Source of the DNA: Rariglobus sp041662485
GTDB taxonomy: Bacteria; Verrucomicrobiota; Verrucomicrobiia; Opitutales; Opitutaceae
Length of the DNA: 64,000 bases
Reading direction: 5' to 3'
NCBI GenBank assembly: GCA_041662485.1
Contig: JBAZSJ010000003.1
Coordinates: 1-64,000 of the forward strand
The position numbers and the translations under genes are program-made. Below the pieces are notes generated by a model. The model did not search any database and was not told where the DNA came from. It was given only the letters and a program-made list of their open reading frames with translations. The number at the start of each line of letters is the position of its first letter. The first letter of the stretch is position 1. Below are positions 26,789-34,989 of the stretch, piece by piece.

Positions 26789-28921
26789 ATGAATCCTCTC
26801 ACCAGTTCGTCCACGATGCCAACGACACCTGCCACCAATCGACAGCCGATCTATGGTGTCGTTGGAAACCCCAACTGCGGCAAAAGCACCTTGTTCAATG
26901 CGCTCACCGGCATGAAGCAGAAGGTCGGAAACTATCCCGGCGTGACCGTGGAAAAAAAGGTCGGAACCGCCTACTCACAGCATGGACGAGCCATGACGGT
27001 GATCGACCTTCCCGGCACATATTCGCTTGCGGCGCGTTCGCCGGACGAAGCGGTGACGCGCGACGTGTTGCTCGGCCGCCGTGACGATACGCCCCAGCCC
27101 GACCGCATCCTCTGCGTAGTCGATGCGACCAACCTGGAACGAAACCTATATCTGGTTCACCAGATCCTAGACTTAGGGCGGCCCGTTATTCTTGTCCTCA
27201 ACATGATGGACCTCGCCGCCAGTGCGGGCCTCGATATCCGCGTGGCGAGGCTTGAGCACGAGTTGGGGATTCCCGTTATTCCCTGCGAGGCGGTAAACGG
27301 CAAAGGCATGCTTGAATTGAAGCTGGCGATGAGCCGTGCCGAGCTGCCTCTGTCCCGTCACGCATGGGATATCCCCGCAGCCATTGCCCCGGCGGTGGCG
27401 GAGTTGCAGGCGTCGTTGATCGAAGCGGACTTCAAAGCTCCGTTCATCGCCCGCGCCGAAGCACTTCTTCTGCTTACGGATCAAGACACGGTTCGGGTCG
27501 CCGGTTCTACCCCGCTGAGTTCGGCCACGCAGCAGATCCTCACAAGCTGGCAAAATCGCTGGGCTTCGGATGGCACCGATTGGGCGGGAACACTGGTCAA
27601 TTCGCGTTACGACGCGATCTCTAGGCTAACTGCCGAGGTCGTGCTGCATACCGGGACTAAGGGAGCCACCCCAAGTGATCGTATTGATACTTTCGTCACT
27701 CATCCGGTCTGGGGCTGGCTGATCCTAATCGCAGTGATGGGAACGCTCTTCCTGAGCATTTTCACTTTTGCTCAATTTCCAATGGACTTGCTCGATGGCT
27801 GGGTGTCGGCGCTAGCCGACTGGGTTAAAAATACGATGCCAGCCGGCGAACTAAGAGACCTTATCACGGACGGTGCCCTCGCGGGCTCTGGGCGAGTGAT
27901 CGTGTTCGTGCCTCAGATTCTGGTCCTTTATTTTTTCATCGGGCTTTTGGAGGACTCCGGATACATGGCGCGCGCGGCATTCATCATGGATCGACTCATG
28001 AGCCGCGTCGGACTCAACGGGAAATCGTTTATCCCGCTCCTCAGTTCCTACGCATGCGCGATTCCTGGCGTTATGGCCACGCGGACGATTGAAAATAAAA
28101 AAGACCGCATTATCACCATCTTGATTGCGCCGTTGATGAGCTGCTCCGCGCGCTTGCCGGTGTATCTTTTGCTCATTGCCGCACTTTTTCCCACCGAGAA
28201 CGTTCCGGTGCTCGCAAAGGTTGGAATCATGCTGGGAATGTATGCCCTCGGGACGCTGACTGCCTTCGGGTTTGCCTGGCTGTTCAAACGAACGCTCCTG
28301 AAGGGCGATGTGTCGCTCATGATCATGGAATTGCCCCCCTATCGCCTGCCCTCTCTCAAGGCGCTCGGGTTTCGCATGCTGGAGCGCGGTTGGATATTCG
28401 TGAAAAAGGCAGGCACGGTGATTCTCGGCGTTTCTATCATTCTCTGGTTTTTGGCGGCATACCCCAAAATGCCGGAAGGCACGCCACCGGTGGAGCAGCG
28501 TGCACATAGTTACGCCGGGATGGTTGGTCATGCGATGGAGCCCATAATTGCACCGCTCGGTTTCGATTGGAGAGTCGGAGTTGGGTTGATCAGTTCATTC
28601 GTCGCTCGCGAGGTGTTCGTCAGCGCGACCGGTGTGATCTTTGGAGTGGAGACCGATCCCAAGGGAGACACGCTGCCGCTGAGAGCGGCACTTCAAAAGG
28701 CGCAGTGGCCGGACGGACGGCTGCTGTTTACACCGCTCGTCTGCATCAACCTGATGATCTATTATGTGCTGGCGATGCAGTGTCTCAGCACCACCGCAAT
28801 TGTGAAGCGCGAGACGAACTCTTGGGGCTGGACGCTGTTTCAGCAATTCTACCTCACCGCGACGGCGTGGCTCGTTTGTTTTGGCGTTTATCAAATAGGT
28901 CGAGCGCTAGGTTTAGGTTAA
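26789..28921 (+). CDS. feoB: Ferrous iron transporter FeoB
   Basis: 710 residues. The N-terminal G-protein domain has G1 GNPNCGKST (~26), G3 DLPGTYSL and G4 NMMD. A GDI-like spacer follows, then the membrane core with two Gate motifs (SGRVIVFVPQILVLYFFIGL ... FIPLLSSYACAIPGVMATRT and GLISSFVAREVFVSATGVIF). FeoB imports Fe2+ across the inner membrane driven or gated by GTP. It is full length and forms an operon with feoA. Having an iron uptake pair beside a second iron permease (FTR1) inside a metal-efflux island is unusual. Confidence 0.95.
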   Translation: MNPLTSSSTMPTTPATNRQPIYGVVGNPNCGKSTLFNALTGMKQKVGNYPGVTVEKKVGTAYSQHGRAMTVIDLPGTYSLAARSPDEAVTRDVLLGRRDDTPQPDRILCVVDATNLERNLYLVHQILDLGRPVILVLNMMDLAASAGLDIRVARLEHELGIPVIPCEAVNGKGMLELKLAMSRAELPLSRHAWDIPAAIAPAVAELQASLIEADFKAPFIARAEALLLLTDQDTVRVAGSTPLSSATQQILTSWQNRWASDGTDWAGTLVNSRYDAISRLTAEVVLHTGTKGATPSDRIDTFVTHPVWGWLILIAVMGTLFLSIFTFAQFPMDLLDGWVSALADWVKNTMPAGELRDLITDGALAGSGRVIVFVPQILVLYFFIGLLEDSGYMARAAFIMDRLMSRVGLNGKSFIPLLSSYACAIPGVMATRTIENKKDRIITILIAPLMSCSARLPVYLLLIAALFPTENVPVLAKVGIMLGMYALGTLTAFGFAWLFKRTLLKGDVSLMIMELPPYRLPSLKALGFRMLERGWIFVKKAGTVILGVSIILWFLAAYPKMPEGTPPVEQRAHSYAGMVGHAMEPIIAPLGFDWRVGVGLISSFVAREVFVSATGVIFGVETDPKGDTLPLRAALQKAQWPDGRLLFTPLVCINLMIYYVLAMQCLSTTAIVKRETNSWGWTLFQQFYLTATAWLVCFGVYQIGRALGLG

Positions 28922-28934
28922 TCACTATTCCTAT

Positions 28935-29222
28935 TCAGTCCACATAGCGCTCCAATACCACCAGAAGGTCGCGGAGCTTCTTGCGCGCGTCCTCGGGCGA
29001 TGACGCATGCTCGATGCAGTGCTCCATGTGAGACTGGATGAGTTTCTCGGAAAGTGCTTTGATCGCCCGGCGGGCGGACACCAGTTGCATGAGCACGTCG
29101 GGGCAGTCGTAGTCCTTGGCGAGCATCCCTTCTACGGCGTTGAGCTGCCCTGTGATTTTCCGCAGCCGGGTGGTCAGGGCTTTGGTTTCTTCCGGGGGAT
29201 GCGACTCGCGGGCTTTGGACAG
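28935..29222 (-). CDS. CsoR/FrmR-family metal-sensing repressor, copy 1 (altered start codon)
   Basis: 95 residues if aligned with copy 2 (30486-30773). The sequence is nearly identical from KARESHPPEETKALTTRLRK onward. The family is DUF156: four-helix tetramer, released from DNA by metal. Ligand positions read His-Cys-His-Cys (SHPP; DYDCP; QSHMEHC), like the nickel sensor InrS, though Cu+ CsoR shares the last three. At the position where copy 2 starts with ATG this copy has CTG (29222-29220). The only upstream in-frame start is a TTG at 29276 inside the palindromic operator. Expression is therefore uncertain. It is divergent from the FTR1 gene. Confidence 0.75.
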   Translation of the reverse strand: MSKARESHPPEETKALTTRLRKITGQLNAVEGMLAKDYDCPDVLMQLVSARRAIKALSEKLIQSHMEHCIEHASSPEDARKKLRDLLVVLERYVD

Positions 29223-29258
29223 GGCGCTAACACCTGACCAAGTCTTCCCCGTGCCTAA

Positions 29259-29324
29259 GGTCTCATTCAGCAGCAAATGAGACCCAGTCTCTAATCCGAT
29301 TGACTTCAGTTGAGACCCCGTCTC
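29259..29324. promoter_or_regulatory. Cluster of TGAGAC palindromes between csoR copy 1 and the FTR1 gene
   Basis: Three nested dyads. GGTCTCATT (29259-29267) and AATGAGACC (29276-29284) form a perfect 9-bp inverted repeat with an 8-bp spacer. GAGACCCAGTCTC spans 29279-29291. GAGACCCCGTCTC spans 29312-29324, centred 33 bp from the previous site (three helical turns). The shared half-site AATGAGAC also occurs in the dyad at 26024. They sit 20-85 bases before the FTR1 ATG and are good candidates for an iron or metal regulator. Confidence 0.65.
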
Positions 29325-29344
29325 CTTTAACGCTCGATCTCATT

Positions 29345-30451
29345 ATGTCACTCACCGCATCGATCAACTACAGACAGGTTATCCTGCGCACCGTTCTAGT
29401 TGGTGCAGGCCTAGTTGTGCTAGCCATGTTGGTTTGGCAGGGAATGTCAGCTGCCGGCAACCCCAACCCCCTGGCCGTTGACGTCAAGGCCAGCCCAACA
29501 GTGGCCATGTTGGATATCGGCGTGCTCGTCTTTCGTGAAGGTCTGGAATGCATTCTGGTTTTATCGGCCATAACCGCAAGCATGGTTGGATCGAACCGAT
29601 CACACCGGCGCCTTGTGGCGATGGGCGCGGGAGTAGGTTTTTTTGCGACCCTTATCACTTGGTTCGCTGTTGTCGGAATCGTCACGGATTTGACTGAAAA
29701 TTTCTCCGCTTTGCACGTGCAGGCCGCGACTGGTCTTTTGGCTGTCATCGTCCTTCTCGTGGTGATGAACTGGTTTTTCCACAAAATGTATTGGGGTGGC
29801 TGGATCGGCATGCACAACAGGCGAAAGCGTTCCTTGCTCGACGAATCTGAGGACACGGCCAGTTCTCGCGCACGCTTGGTATGGGGACTCGGTCTGCTTG
29901 GTTTCTCCTCGCTGTATCGGGAGGGTTTCGAGGTTGTGCTGTTTCTTCAGAGCTATCGGCTTAAACTTGGCGGGGCCATTGTCCTGCAGGGTGTGTTGTG
30001 GGGCCTGCTTTTGACCTGCATCGTGGCGGTCCTGACTTTCATCGCCCATCAAAAACTGCCGTATCGCAGGATGCTGGTGCTGACGGGTGTGCTCCTCGGT
30101 GTTGTGCTGCTTGTCATGGTGGGCGAGGAAGCGCAGGAGATGCAACTCGCTCATTGGATTCCGACCACGCCAATCGGTGCGCTCTCTAACATCATTCCTG
30201 GATGGGCGGGGCTTTGGTTCGCGGTTTTTCCCACGGTCGAGACGTTGGCAGCTCAAGCGCTTGCCGCCGTCATTGTTGTTGGCTCCTACTGGCTCGCGAG
30301 GGCACCAGCCTCACAAAAGAAGTGTGAAGCGGAATGCGTGGCCGACCCAGAGGAGGAGTTCTCCGCCAACGGTCACGCCGCATCATGTGATCCATTGTGC
30401 GTATCCGCCACGCTTTGTCGCACCAATCGCGAAACGACACACGAAAAGTAA
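29345..30451 (+). CDS. FTR1-family high-affinity iron permease
   Basis: 368 residues from the ATG at 29345; an in-frame TTG at 29300 would lie among the operators. It has both iron-permease signatures, FREGLECILVL (~60) and YREGFEVVLFLQ (~195), which are the REGLE motifs that bind ferric iron. About seven hydrophobic helices are present. The hydrophilic tail is Cys-rich (KKCEAEC, CDPLC, LCRT). FTR1/EfeU-type proteins import Fe3+ after oxidation of Fe2+. No EfeO or EfeB partner is present. It lies between two CsoR-family genes. Confidence 0.88.
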   Translation: MSLTASINYRQVILRTVLVGAGLVVLAMLVWQGMSAAGNPNPLAVDVKASPTVAMLDIGVLVFREGLECILVLSAITASMVGSNRSHRRLVAMGAGVGFFATLITWFAVVGIVTDLTENFSALHVQAATGLLAVIVLLVVMNWFFHKMYWGGWIGMHNRRKRSLLDESEDTASSRARLVWGLGLLGFSSLYREGFEVVLFLQSYRLKLGGAIVLQGVLWGLLLTCIVAVLTFIAHQKLPYRRMLVLTGVLLGVVLLVMVGEEAQEMQLAHWIPTTPIGALSNIIPGWAGLWFAVFPTVETLAAQALAAVIVVGSYWLARAPASQKKCEAECVADPEEEFSANGHAASCDPLCVSATLCRTNRETTHEK

Positions 30452-30485
30452 TCCGACGCCACGGGGGATGGCAGAACAGGCGCGA

Positions 30486-30773
30486 TCAGTCCACGTAGCG
30501 TTCCAATACGATCAGAAGCTCGTGTAATTTGCGGCGTGCATCCGCCGGGGACGAGGCATGCTCGATGCAGTGTTCCATGTGAGACCGGATGAGTTTTTCG
30601 GACAGGGCCTTGATAGCCCGGCGGGCCGACACCAGCTGCATGAGCACCTCGGGGCAGTCGTAGTCCCTGGCGAGCATCCCTTCCACTGCGTTGAGCTGAC
30701 CGGTGATCTTGCGCAGCCGGGTTGTCAGGGCCTTGGTTTCTTCCGGGGGATGCGACTCGCGGGCGTTTGACAT
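30486..30773 (-). CDS. CsoR/FrmR-family metal-sensing repressor, copy 2
   Basis: 95 residues starting MSNARESHPPEET. Motifs as in copy 1: N-terminal His, DYDCPEVL, RSHMEHCIEH (His-Cys-His-Cys ligand set). It is divergent from the NicO/RcnA-like exporter gene at 30855 and 81 bases from it. The intergenic region contains a G-tract flanked by TATG/CATA, as expected for this repressor family. It probably represses the exporter and the Zn/Cd ATPase gene behind it. The ATG and the usual length make this the functional copy. Confidence 0.88.
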   Translation of the reverse strand: MSNARESHPPEETKALTTRLRKITGQLNAVEGMLARDYDCPEVLMQLVSARRAIKALSEKLIRSHMEHCIEHASSPADARRKLHELLIVLERYVD

Positions 30774-30831
30774 GGAGGGATTCAAAGCTGGGGATCGCTT
30801 GTCTCGCGAGATGAAAATCGGCCTTGATGTA

Positions 30832-30850
30832 TATGGGGGGTGGGGGCATA
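30832..30850. promoter_or_regulatory. TATG-G-tract-CATA operator-like site
   Basis: TATGGGGGGTGGGGGCATA, with TATG/CATA arms around an 11-bp G-rich core, lies just before the ATG at 30855. FrmR/RcnR/CsoR repressors bind short inverted repeats flanking G- or C-tracts. The G-run could also serve as the ribosome binding site. A second dyad TCTCGCGAGA lies ~30 bases upstream. Confidence 0.45.
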
Positions 30851-30854
30851 GCTC

Positions 30855-31913
30855 ATGGCGATGAATTCCACGGTCCTTACCACCATCGCCGTCACCGGCT
30901 TCACCATCGCATTTCTGCACGCCGCGATCCCGACCCACTGGCTGCCCTTCGTGCTCACCGGCCGGGTTCAAAAGTGGAGCCGGGGAAAAACGCTCCTTGT
31001 CACCGCCATCTGCGGATCGGGCCATGTGCTGTTCACCGCCGTCCTCGGCTTCCTGGTGGCGTGGCTGGGGTTCGCAATCAACGAACGTCTGGGCGCATGG
31101 TTTCCCCGCATCGCGGGCGGCGCTCTTCTGGCATTCGGCCTATTCTACGTTTACCGCCAGTTTTCCGGCCATGGGCATGGGCACAGCCACATGTTCGGCG
31201 GGCATGACCACTGCGACCACGACAAGGATGACGACCATGACCACGGCGCGCATGGCGGGCCGCTCGTGGACACGGGTCACGGCAGCATCGAACTGAGTGT
31301 GTTCGAGACCGGCGTGCCACCACGGTTCCGGTTGTATTTCACCAGTGAAAAAGGCCGGGAAATCGCTCCGCCCTCACCCGCGAGTATCGGCCTGAACACG
31401 TTGCGCCCCGATGCCACCCGCCAGGTGTTTACCTTCAAGTCAGGTCCGGGCTACTTGGAATCTAACGAGGACATTCCCGAACCGCACGAGTTCACCGTCT
31501 TTGTTGAGCTGAAGCACGGCAGCCATGCCCATAAACATAAGATGCAGTTCACCGAGGATCACCATCACGGCGAACACGGCCACGACCACGCCGCCGAACC
31601 GGAAGTCAAAGCTCCTGCACCGGCAAAATCGGACTGGGCGGCGATGGTCAGCCTGTTCGTGCTGCTCACGTTCTCGCCCTGCGAAGGATTTATTCCGGTT
31701 TACGTCTCCGGTGTGCGCTATGGCTGGAGCGGCTTCGCACTGCTGACGGCCATCCTGTCCATTGGCACGGTGCTCGGCATGCTAGTGTTCACCTGGCTTA
31801 CCCTCATCGGACTCGAAAAACTGAAGATGAAATGGGCCGAGCGCTACGAAAGCGGCGTGCTGGGCGGCCTGCTCTGCGTCCTCGGTTTATTCGTCATCTT
31901 CTTTGAAAAATAA
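30855..31913 (+). CDS. NicO/RcnA-like metal exporter with large His-rich insert
   Basis: 352 residues. Three N-terminal TM helices (TIAVTGFTIAFLHAAIPTHW, FTAVLGFLVAWLGFA, GGALLAFGLFYVYRQF) are followed by a His/Asp-rich segment (GHGHGHSHMFGGHDHCDHDK). A ~100-residue soluble domain (SIELSVFETGVPPRFRLYFT) and a second His-rich stretch come next, then three TM helices (FVLLTFSPCEGFIPVYV ...). The HAAIPTHW and SPCEGFIP motifs recall the H..HW and paired-proline motifs of nickel/cobalt exporters and sulfite/urease-type UreH proteins. The likely role is Ni2+/Co2+/Zn2+ export controlled by the adjacent repressor. Confidence 0.7.
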   Translation: MAMNSTVLTTIAVTGFTIAFLHAAIPTHWLPFVLTGRVQKWSRGKTLLVTAICGSGHVLFTAVLGFLVAWLGFAINERLGAWFPRIAGGALLAFGLFYVYRQFSGHGHGHSHMFGGHDHCDHDKDDDHDHGAHGGPLVDTGHGSIELSVFETGVPPRFRLYFTSEKGREIAPPSPASIGLNTLRPDATRQVFTFKSGPGYLESNEDIPEPHEFTVFVELKHGSHAHKHKMQFTEDHHHGEHGHDHAAEPEVKAPAPAKSDWAAMVSLFVLLTFSPCEGFIPVYVSGVRYGWSGFALLTAILSIGTVLGMLVFTWLTLIGLEKLKMKWAERYESGVLGGLLCVLGLFVIFFEK

Positions 31914-31922
31914 CTAAAAATC

Positions 31923-33935
31923 ATGTCTAACCACGATCATTCCTACGATACGCCCGATAAGTCTGAACACGATTGTAAGGATGAACATGACCATGACGAA
32001 AAAGATGGCCACGGTCACGATCACTGCGGCTGCAACCATGGCAACAATGACCCTCGCTGGATCACGTTGAGCATTGCCGTATCGGGCGCGCTGGTCGGCG
32101 TCGGTTTGTTGCTGCGCTGGCTCCACGTTGGCCCGGCTGCTTTAGAACTCGGGATTTTTGTCACCGCGATCATCGTGGGCGGCTGGATGTTGCTGCCGGG
32201 AGCGTGGGCGGCTGTGCGTCAGCTACGACCCAATATCAGCTCGCTCATGGTCATCGCCGTGGTCGGCGCATCCGTCATCGGCGAATGGGCCGAAGCTGCG
32301 ACGGTGGTTTTCCTGTTTGGCGTGGCTGAATGGCTGGAGGGCTGGGCCGACAGGCGTGCGCAGCGGGCGACCGAAGCGTTGCTCCAAATTGCGCCCAAGA
32401 CAGCGACCGTTAAACGTGACGGCCAGTTTGTAGAGGTTCCCGTGGAAGAGGTGAAGGTGGACGAAACGGTCGCCGTAAAATCAGGCATGAGCGTTCCCCT
32501 TGATGGAGTGGTCGCCGTAGGCGAGTCGGCAGTGAACCAGGCGCCTATCACCGGAGAATCCGTGCCGGTGGACAAGAAGCCGGGCGACACGGTGTTTGCA
32601 GGCACGATCAACGGCGAGGGATCGCTTGAAGTCCGGGTGACCAAGCCCGCAGGCGACACCACGCTGGCCAAGATCATCCGGCTGGTGGCGGAAGCGCAGG
32701 AGCAAAAGGCGCCTACCCAGCGTTTTGTGGATGTGTTTGCCCGCTACTACACGCCTGCGGTGACGGTGGTGGCACTGCTGGTTTTTATCGTTCCGCCTCT
32801 ATTCATGGGCGGCGAATGGAGCGCATGGCTTTACCGTGCGTGCGTGTTGCTGATCATCGCGTGTCCGTGCGCGTTGGTCATTTCTACGCCGGTCAGCATC
32901 GTGGCCGGGCTGACGGCGCTCGCACGGCGCGGTGTGCTCGTGAAGGGCGGTGCGCACTTGGAGACCATCGGCGGACTGAAGGCGTTGGCGGTGGATAAGA
33001 CCGGCACCATCACGGAGGGAAAGCCCAAGGTGCTTGGGATTGAGTTGGTGAACGCGCAGACGAATGAGGATGTGCTGCGGATTGCCGCCGCGCTCGACGA
33101 TCACTCGGCCCATCCGCTCGCGAAGGCGGTTGTCGCCTATGTGAAAGAGCAGAAGATTTCGTTCACGCGGGCGGAAAATTACCAGGCCCGCAGCGGGCGC
33201 GGATCAGAAGGTGTTGTGGACGGCCACGCCTACTTTGTCGGCAATCACCGGTTCACTCACGAACTGGGAGTTTGCTCCGAGGACATCGAACGCCGTCTCG
33301 CGGTGATCGAAGCCAAAGGGCAGTCGGTGGTTGTGGTCGGTCATCGCCCGCACGATGGCTGCAAGGGCGAGGTGCTCGGCATCATCGCAATTGGTGACAC
33401 GTTGCGTCCGAATGCCAAGGCGGCGATTGCCGAGCTGCACGCGGCGGGCATCACCAAGATCGTCATGCTGAGCGGTGACAACCAGAGAGCTGCAGATTTT
33501 ATCGCCAAGCAGGTGGGCATTGATGAAGCACGCGGTGATCTATTGCCCGACAACAAGGTGGCCGCCGTAAAGGAACTCCGGCAAAAGCACGGCGTGGTCG
33601 CAATGGTGGGCGATGGCGTGAACGACGCGCCCGCGATGGCGACGGCCAACATCGGAATCGCAATGGGCGCAGCCGGCACCGATGCCGCCATCGAAACGGC
33701 CGACATCGCGCTCATGCAGGATGACCTCGGCAAAATCGCCGAGACGGTGCGCCTGGGTCGGCGCACCATGGGGATCATTCGTTTCAACATCACCTTCGCG
33801 CTGAGCTTGAAGGCGGTGTTCCTCGTGCTAACGCTTCTCGGCCACGCGAGCCTGTGGCTTGCGATCATGGCCGACACCGGTGCCACCTTGCTGGTGGTAG
33901 CGAATTCCCTGAGGCTTCTCAAAGAGGGAAAATGA
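31923..33935 (+). CDS. zntA: Zn2+/Cd2+/Pb2+-translocating P1B-type ATPase (ZntA/CadA-like)
   Basis: 670 residues. The first ~45 residues are His/Asp-rich with CGCNHGNN, replacing the usual HMA domain. Core motifs: ITGESVPVDKKPGDTVFAGT (~200), TM6 ACPCALVISTPVSIVAGLTA (~320), DKTGTITEGKPK (~360), GDGVNDAPAMATANIGIAMG (~560). TGES and CPCALVIS with the C-terminal Lys/Asp helix (MADTGATLLVVANSLRLL) are the signature of divalent Zn/Cd/Pb pumps. It is separated by nine bases from the exporter before it and is probably co-transcribed with it. Confidence 0.93.
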   Translation: MSNHDHSYDTPDKSEHDCKDEHDHDEKDGHGHDHCGCNHGNNDPRWITLSIAVSGALVGVGLLLRWLHVGPAALELGIFVTAIIVGGWMLLPGAWAAVRQLRPNISSLMVIAVVGASVIGEWAEAATVVFLFGVAEWLEGWADRRAQRATEALLQIAPKTATVKRDGQFVEVPVEEVKVDETVAVKSGMSVPLDGVVAVGESAVNQAPITGESVPVDKKPGDTVFAGTINGEGSLEVRVTKPAGDTTLAKIIRLVAEAQEQKAPTQRFVDVFARYYTPAVTVVALLVFIVPPLFMGGEWSAWLYRACVLLIIACPCALVISTPVSIVAGLTALARRGVLVKGGAHLETIGGLKALAVDKTGTITEGKPKVLGIELVNAQTNEDVLRIAAALDDHSAHPLAKAVVAYVKEQKISFTRAENYQARSGRGSEGVVDGHAYFVGNHRFTHELGVCSEDIERRLAVIEAKGQSVVVVGHRPHDGCKGEVLGIIAIGDTLRPNAKAAIAELHAAGITKIVMLSGDNQRAADFIAKQVGIDEARGDLLPDNKVAAVKELRQKHGVVAMVGDGVNDAPAMATANIGIAMGAAGTDAAIETADIALMQDDLGKIAETVRLGRRTMGIIRFNITFALSLKAVFLVLTLLGHASLWLAIMADTGATLLVVANSLRLLKEGK

Positions 33936-34024
33936 GTTTCTGAAAACATCGCTGGCCTTGGCTGAGGACTCAAACGTGATCTCGCAAGTTCACCTCGAAT
34001 AGGACCAAGAATTGTCGCAACATC

Positions 34025-34888
34025 ATGAACTTATTTCACATTTTTGTTCTGGCGGTGATCCAAGGGCTGGCAGAGTTGCTACCAGTTTCCAGTTCAGCGC
34101 ATGTGATCGTCGCGGCAAAACTGATGGGGCTTGATCCGTCCAGTCCCGAAATGACGCTCCTTCTGGTGATGCTGCACACCGGAACCATGTTCGCAGTCAT
34201 CGTTTATTTTTGGCCTGCCTGGCGGCAGACATTTTTCTCGTCGTTCGCGTCATTCCGACGAATCGCGCCGCTATTGTTGTTTTCGACACTGCTCACGGGC
34301 TTGGTCGGCTATCCCATCAAGTTGGGCATCGAAAAAATCGTCCTGCGCCATATTCCAAACGCGGAAATCGAAATGATCTTCGGTAATCTGATGCTGGTAG
34401 CAATCGCATTGGCCGCCGCCGGTTGTTTGATCATTTATGCCGGCATGCGCCCGAGTCCTGCGGTAGAGCAGCAGAAAGAAATTGGCTGGCGCGAAGCTGG
34501 ATGGATGGGGGCGATCCAGGGACTATGTCTTCCTTTCCGGGGATTTTCCCGGTCGGGGGCGACTATTTCCACAGGGCTGATCCTCGGAGCGACAAAGTCG
34601 CGGGTGGAGGCATATAGTTTTGCCTTGGCCGTGATTCTTACACCGCCTGTTGTCGCGCGTGAAGTAAGGCGGATGCTTGAATCGGGACATGAGATCACCG
34701 GCTCCACCGGCGGCATGGAGCATTGGATTGGTTTCAGTTTGTTCGGACTGATCCTCAGTTTTCTTGTTGGGCTTTTGGCGTTGAAATGGCTTTCGCGCTG
34801 GCTGGAACACGGCCGCTGGCATTTCTTTGGCATCTATTGCCTGGCTGCGTCCGCCGGTGTGTTCGCCTTTAACCACCTCGGGTTTTGA
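34025..34888 (+). CDS. uppP: Undecaprenyl-diphosphatase UppP/BacA
   Basis: 287 residues, polytopic. Both catalytic motifs are visible: QGLAELLPVSSSAHVIVAAK (~15-34; E...PVSSSAH) and LPFRGFSRSGATISTGLILG (~168-187; PGxSRSG type, here with FRGFSRSG). The enzyme removes a phosphate from C55-PP at the inner membrane so the lipid carrier can be reused in peptidoglycan synthesis. Normally a housekeeping gene, it sits here between the Zn/Cd ATPase gene and a bidirectional terminator. It may protect cell-wall synthesis under metal stress, which is inference. Confidence 0.88.
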   Translation: MNLFHIFVLAVIQGLAELLPVSSSAHVIVAAKLMGLDPSSPEMTLLLVMLHTGTMFAVIVYFWPAWRQTFFSSFASFRRIAPLLLFSTLLTGLVGYPIKLGIEKIVLRHIPNAEIEMIFGNLMLVAIALAAAGCLIIYAGMRPSPAVEQQKEIGWREAGWMGAIQGLCLPFRGFSRSGATISTGLILGATKSRVEAYSFALAVILTPPVVAREVRRMLESGHEITGSTGGMEHWIGFSLFGLILSFLVGLLALKWLSRWLEHGRWHFFGIYCLAASAGVFAFNHLGF

Positions 34889-34929
34889 CGCCGACGCATG
34901 GGTTTGATGGGACCCTCGATTAATTCGTA

Positions 34930-34967
34930 AACAAAAAGGCCGTCCCATAGAAGAACGGCCTTTGTTT
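34930..34967. terminator. Bidirectional rho-independent terminator
   Basis: AACAAAAAGGCCGT and ACGGCCTTTGTTT flank an 11-base loop, giving a G+C stem with an A-run on one side and a T-run on the other. It separates the convergent uppP (plus) and czcA-like (minus) genes and can stop transcription from both. Confidence 0.85.
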
Positions 34968-34989
34968 AGGGTGGATGCAATACTCCTGC

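Noticed and set aside
29223..29276. N-terminal extension of CsoR copy 1 from a TTG
   Set aside because: It lies within the palindromic operator and has no counterpart in copy 2; kept as a possibility but not used for the coordinates.
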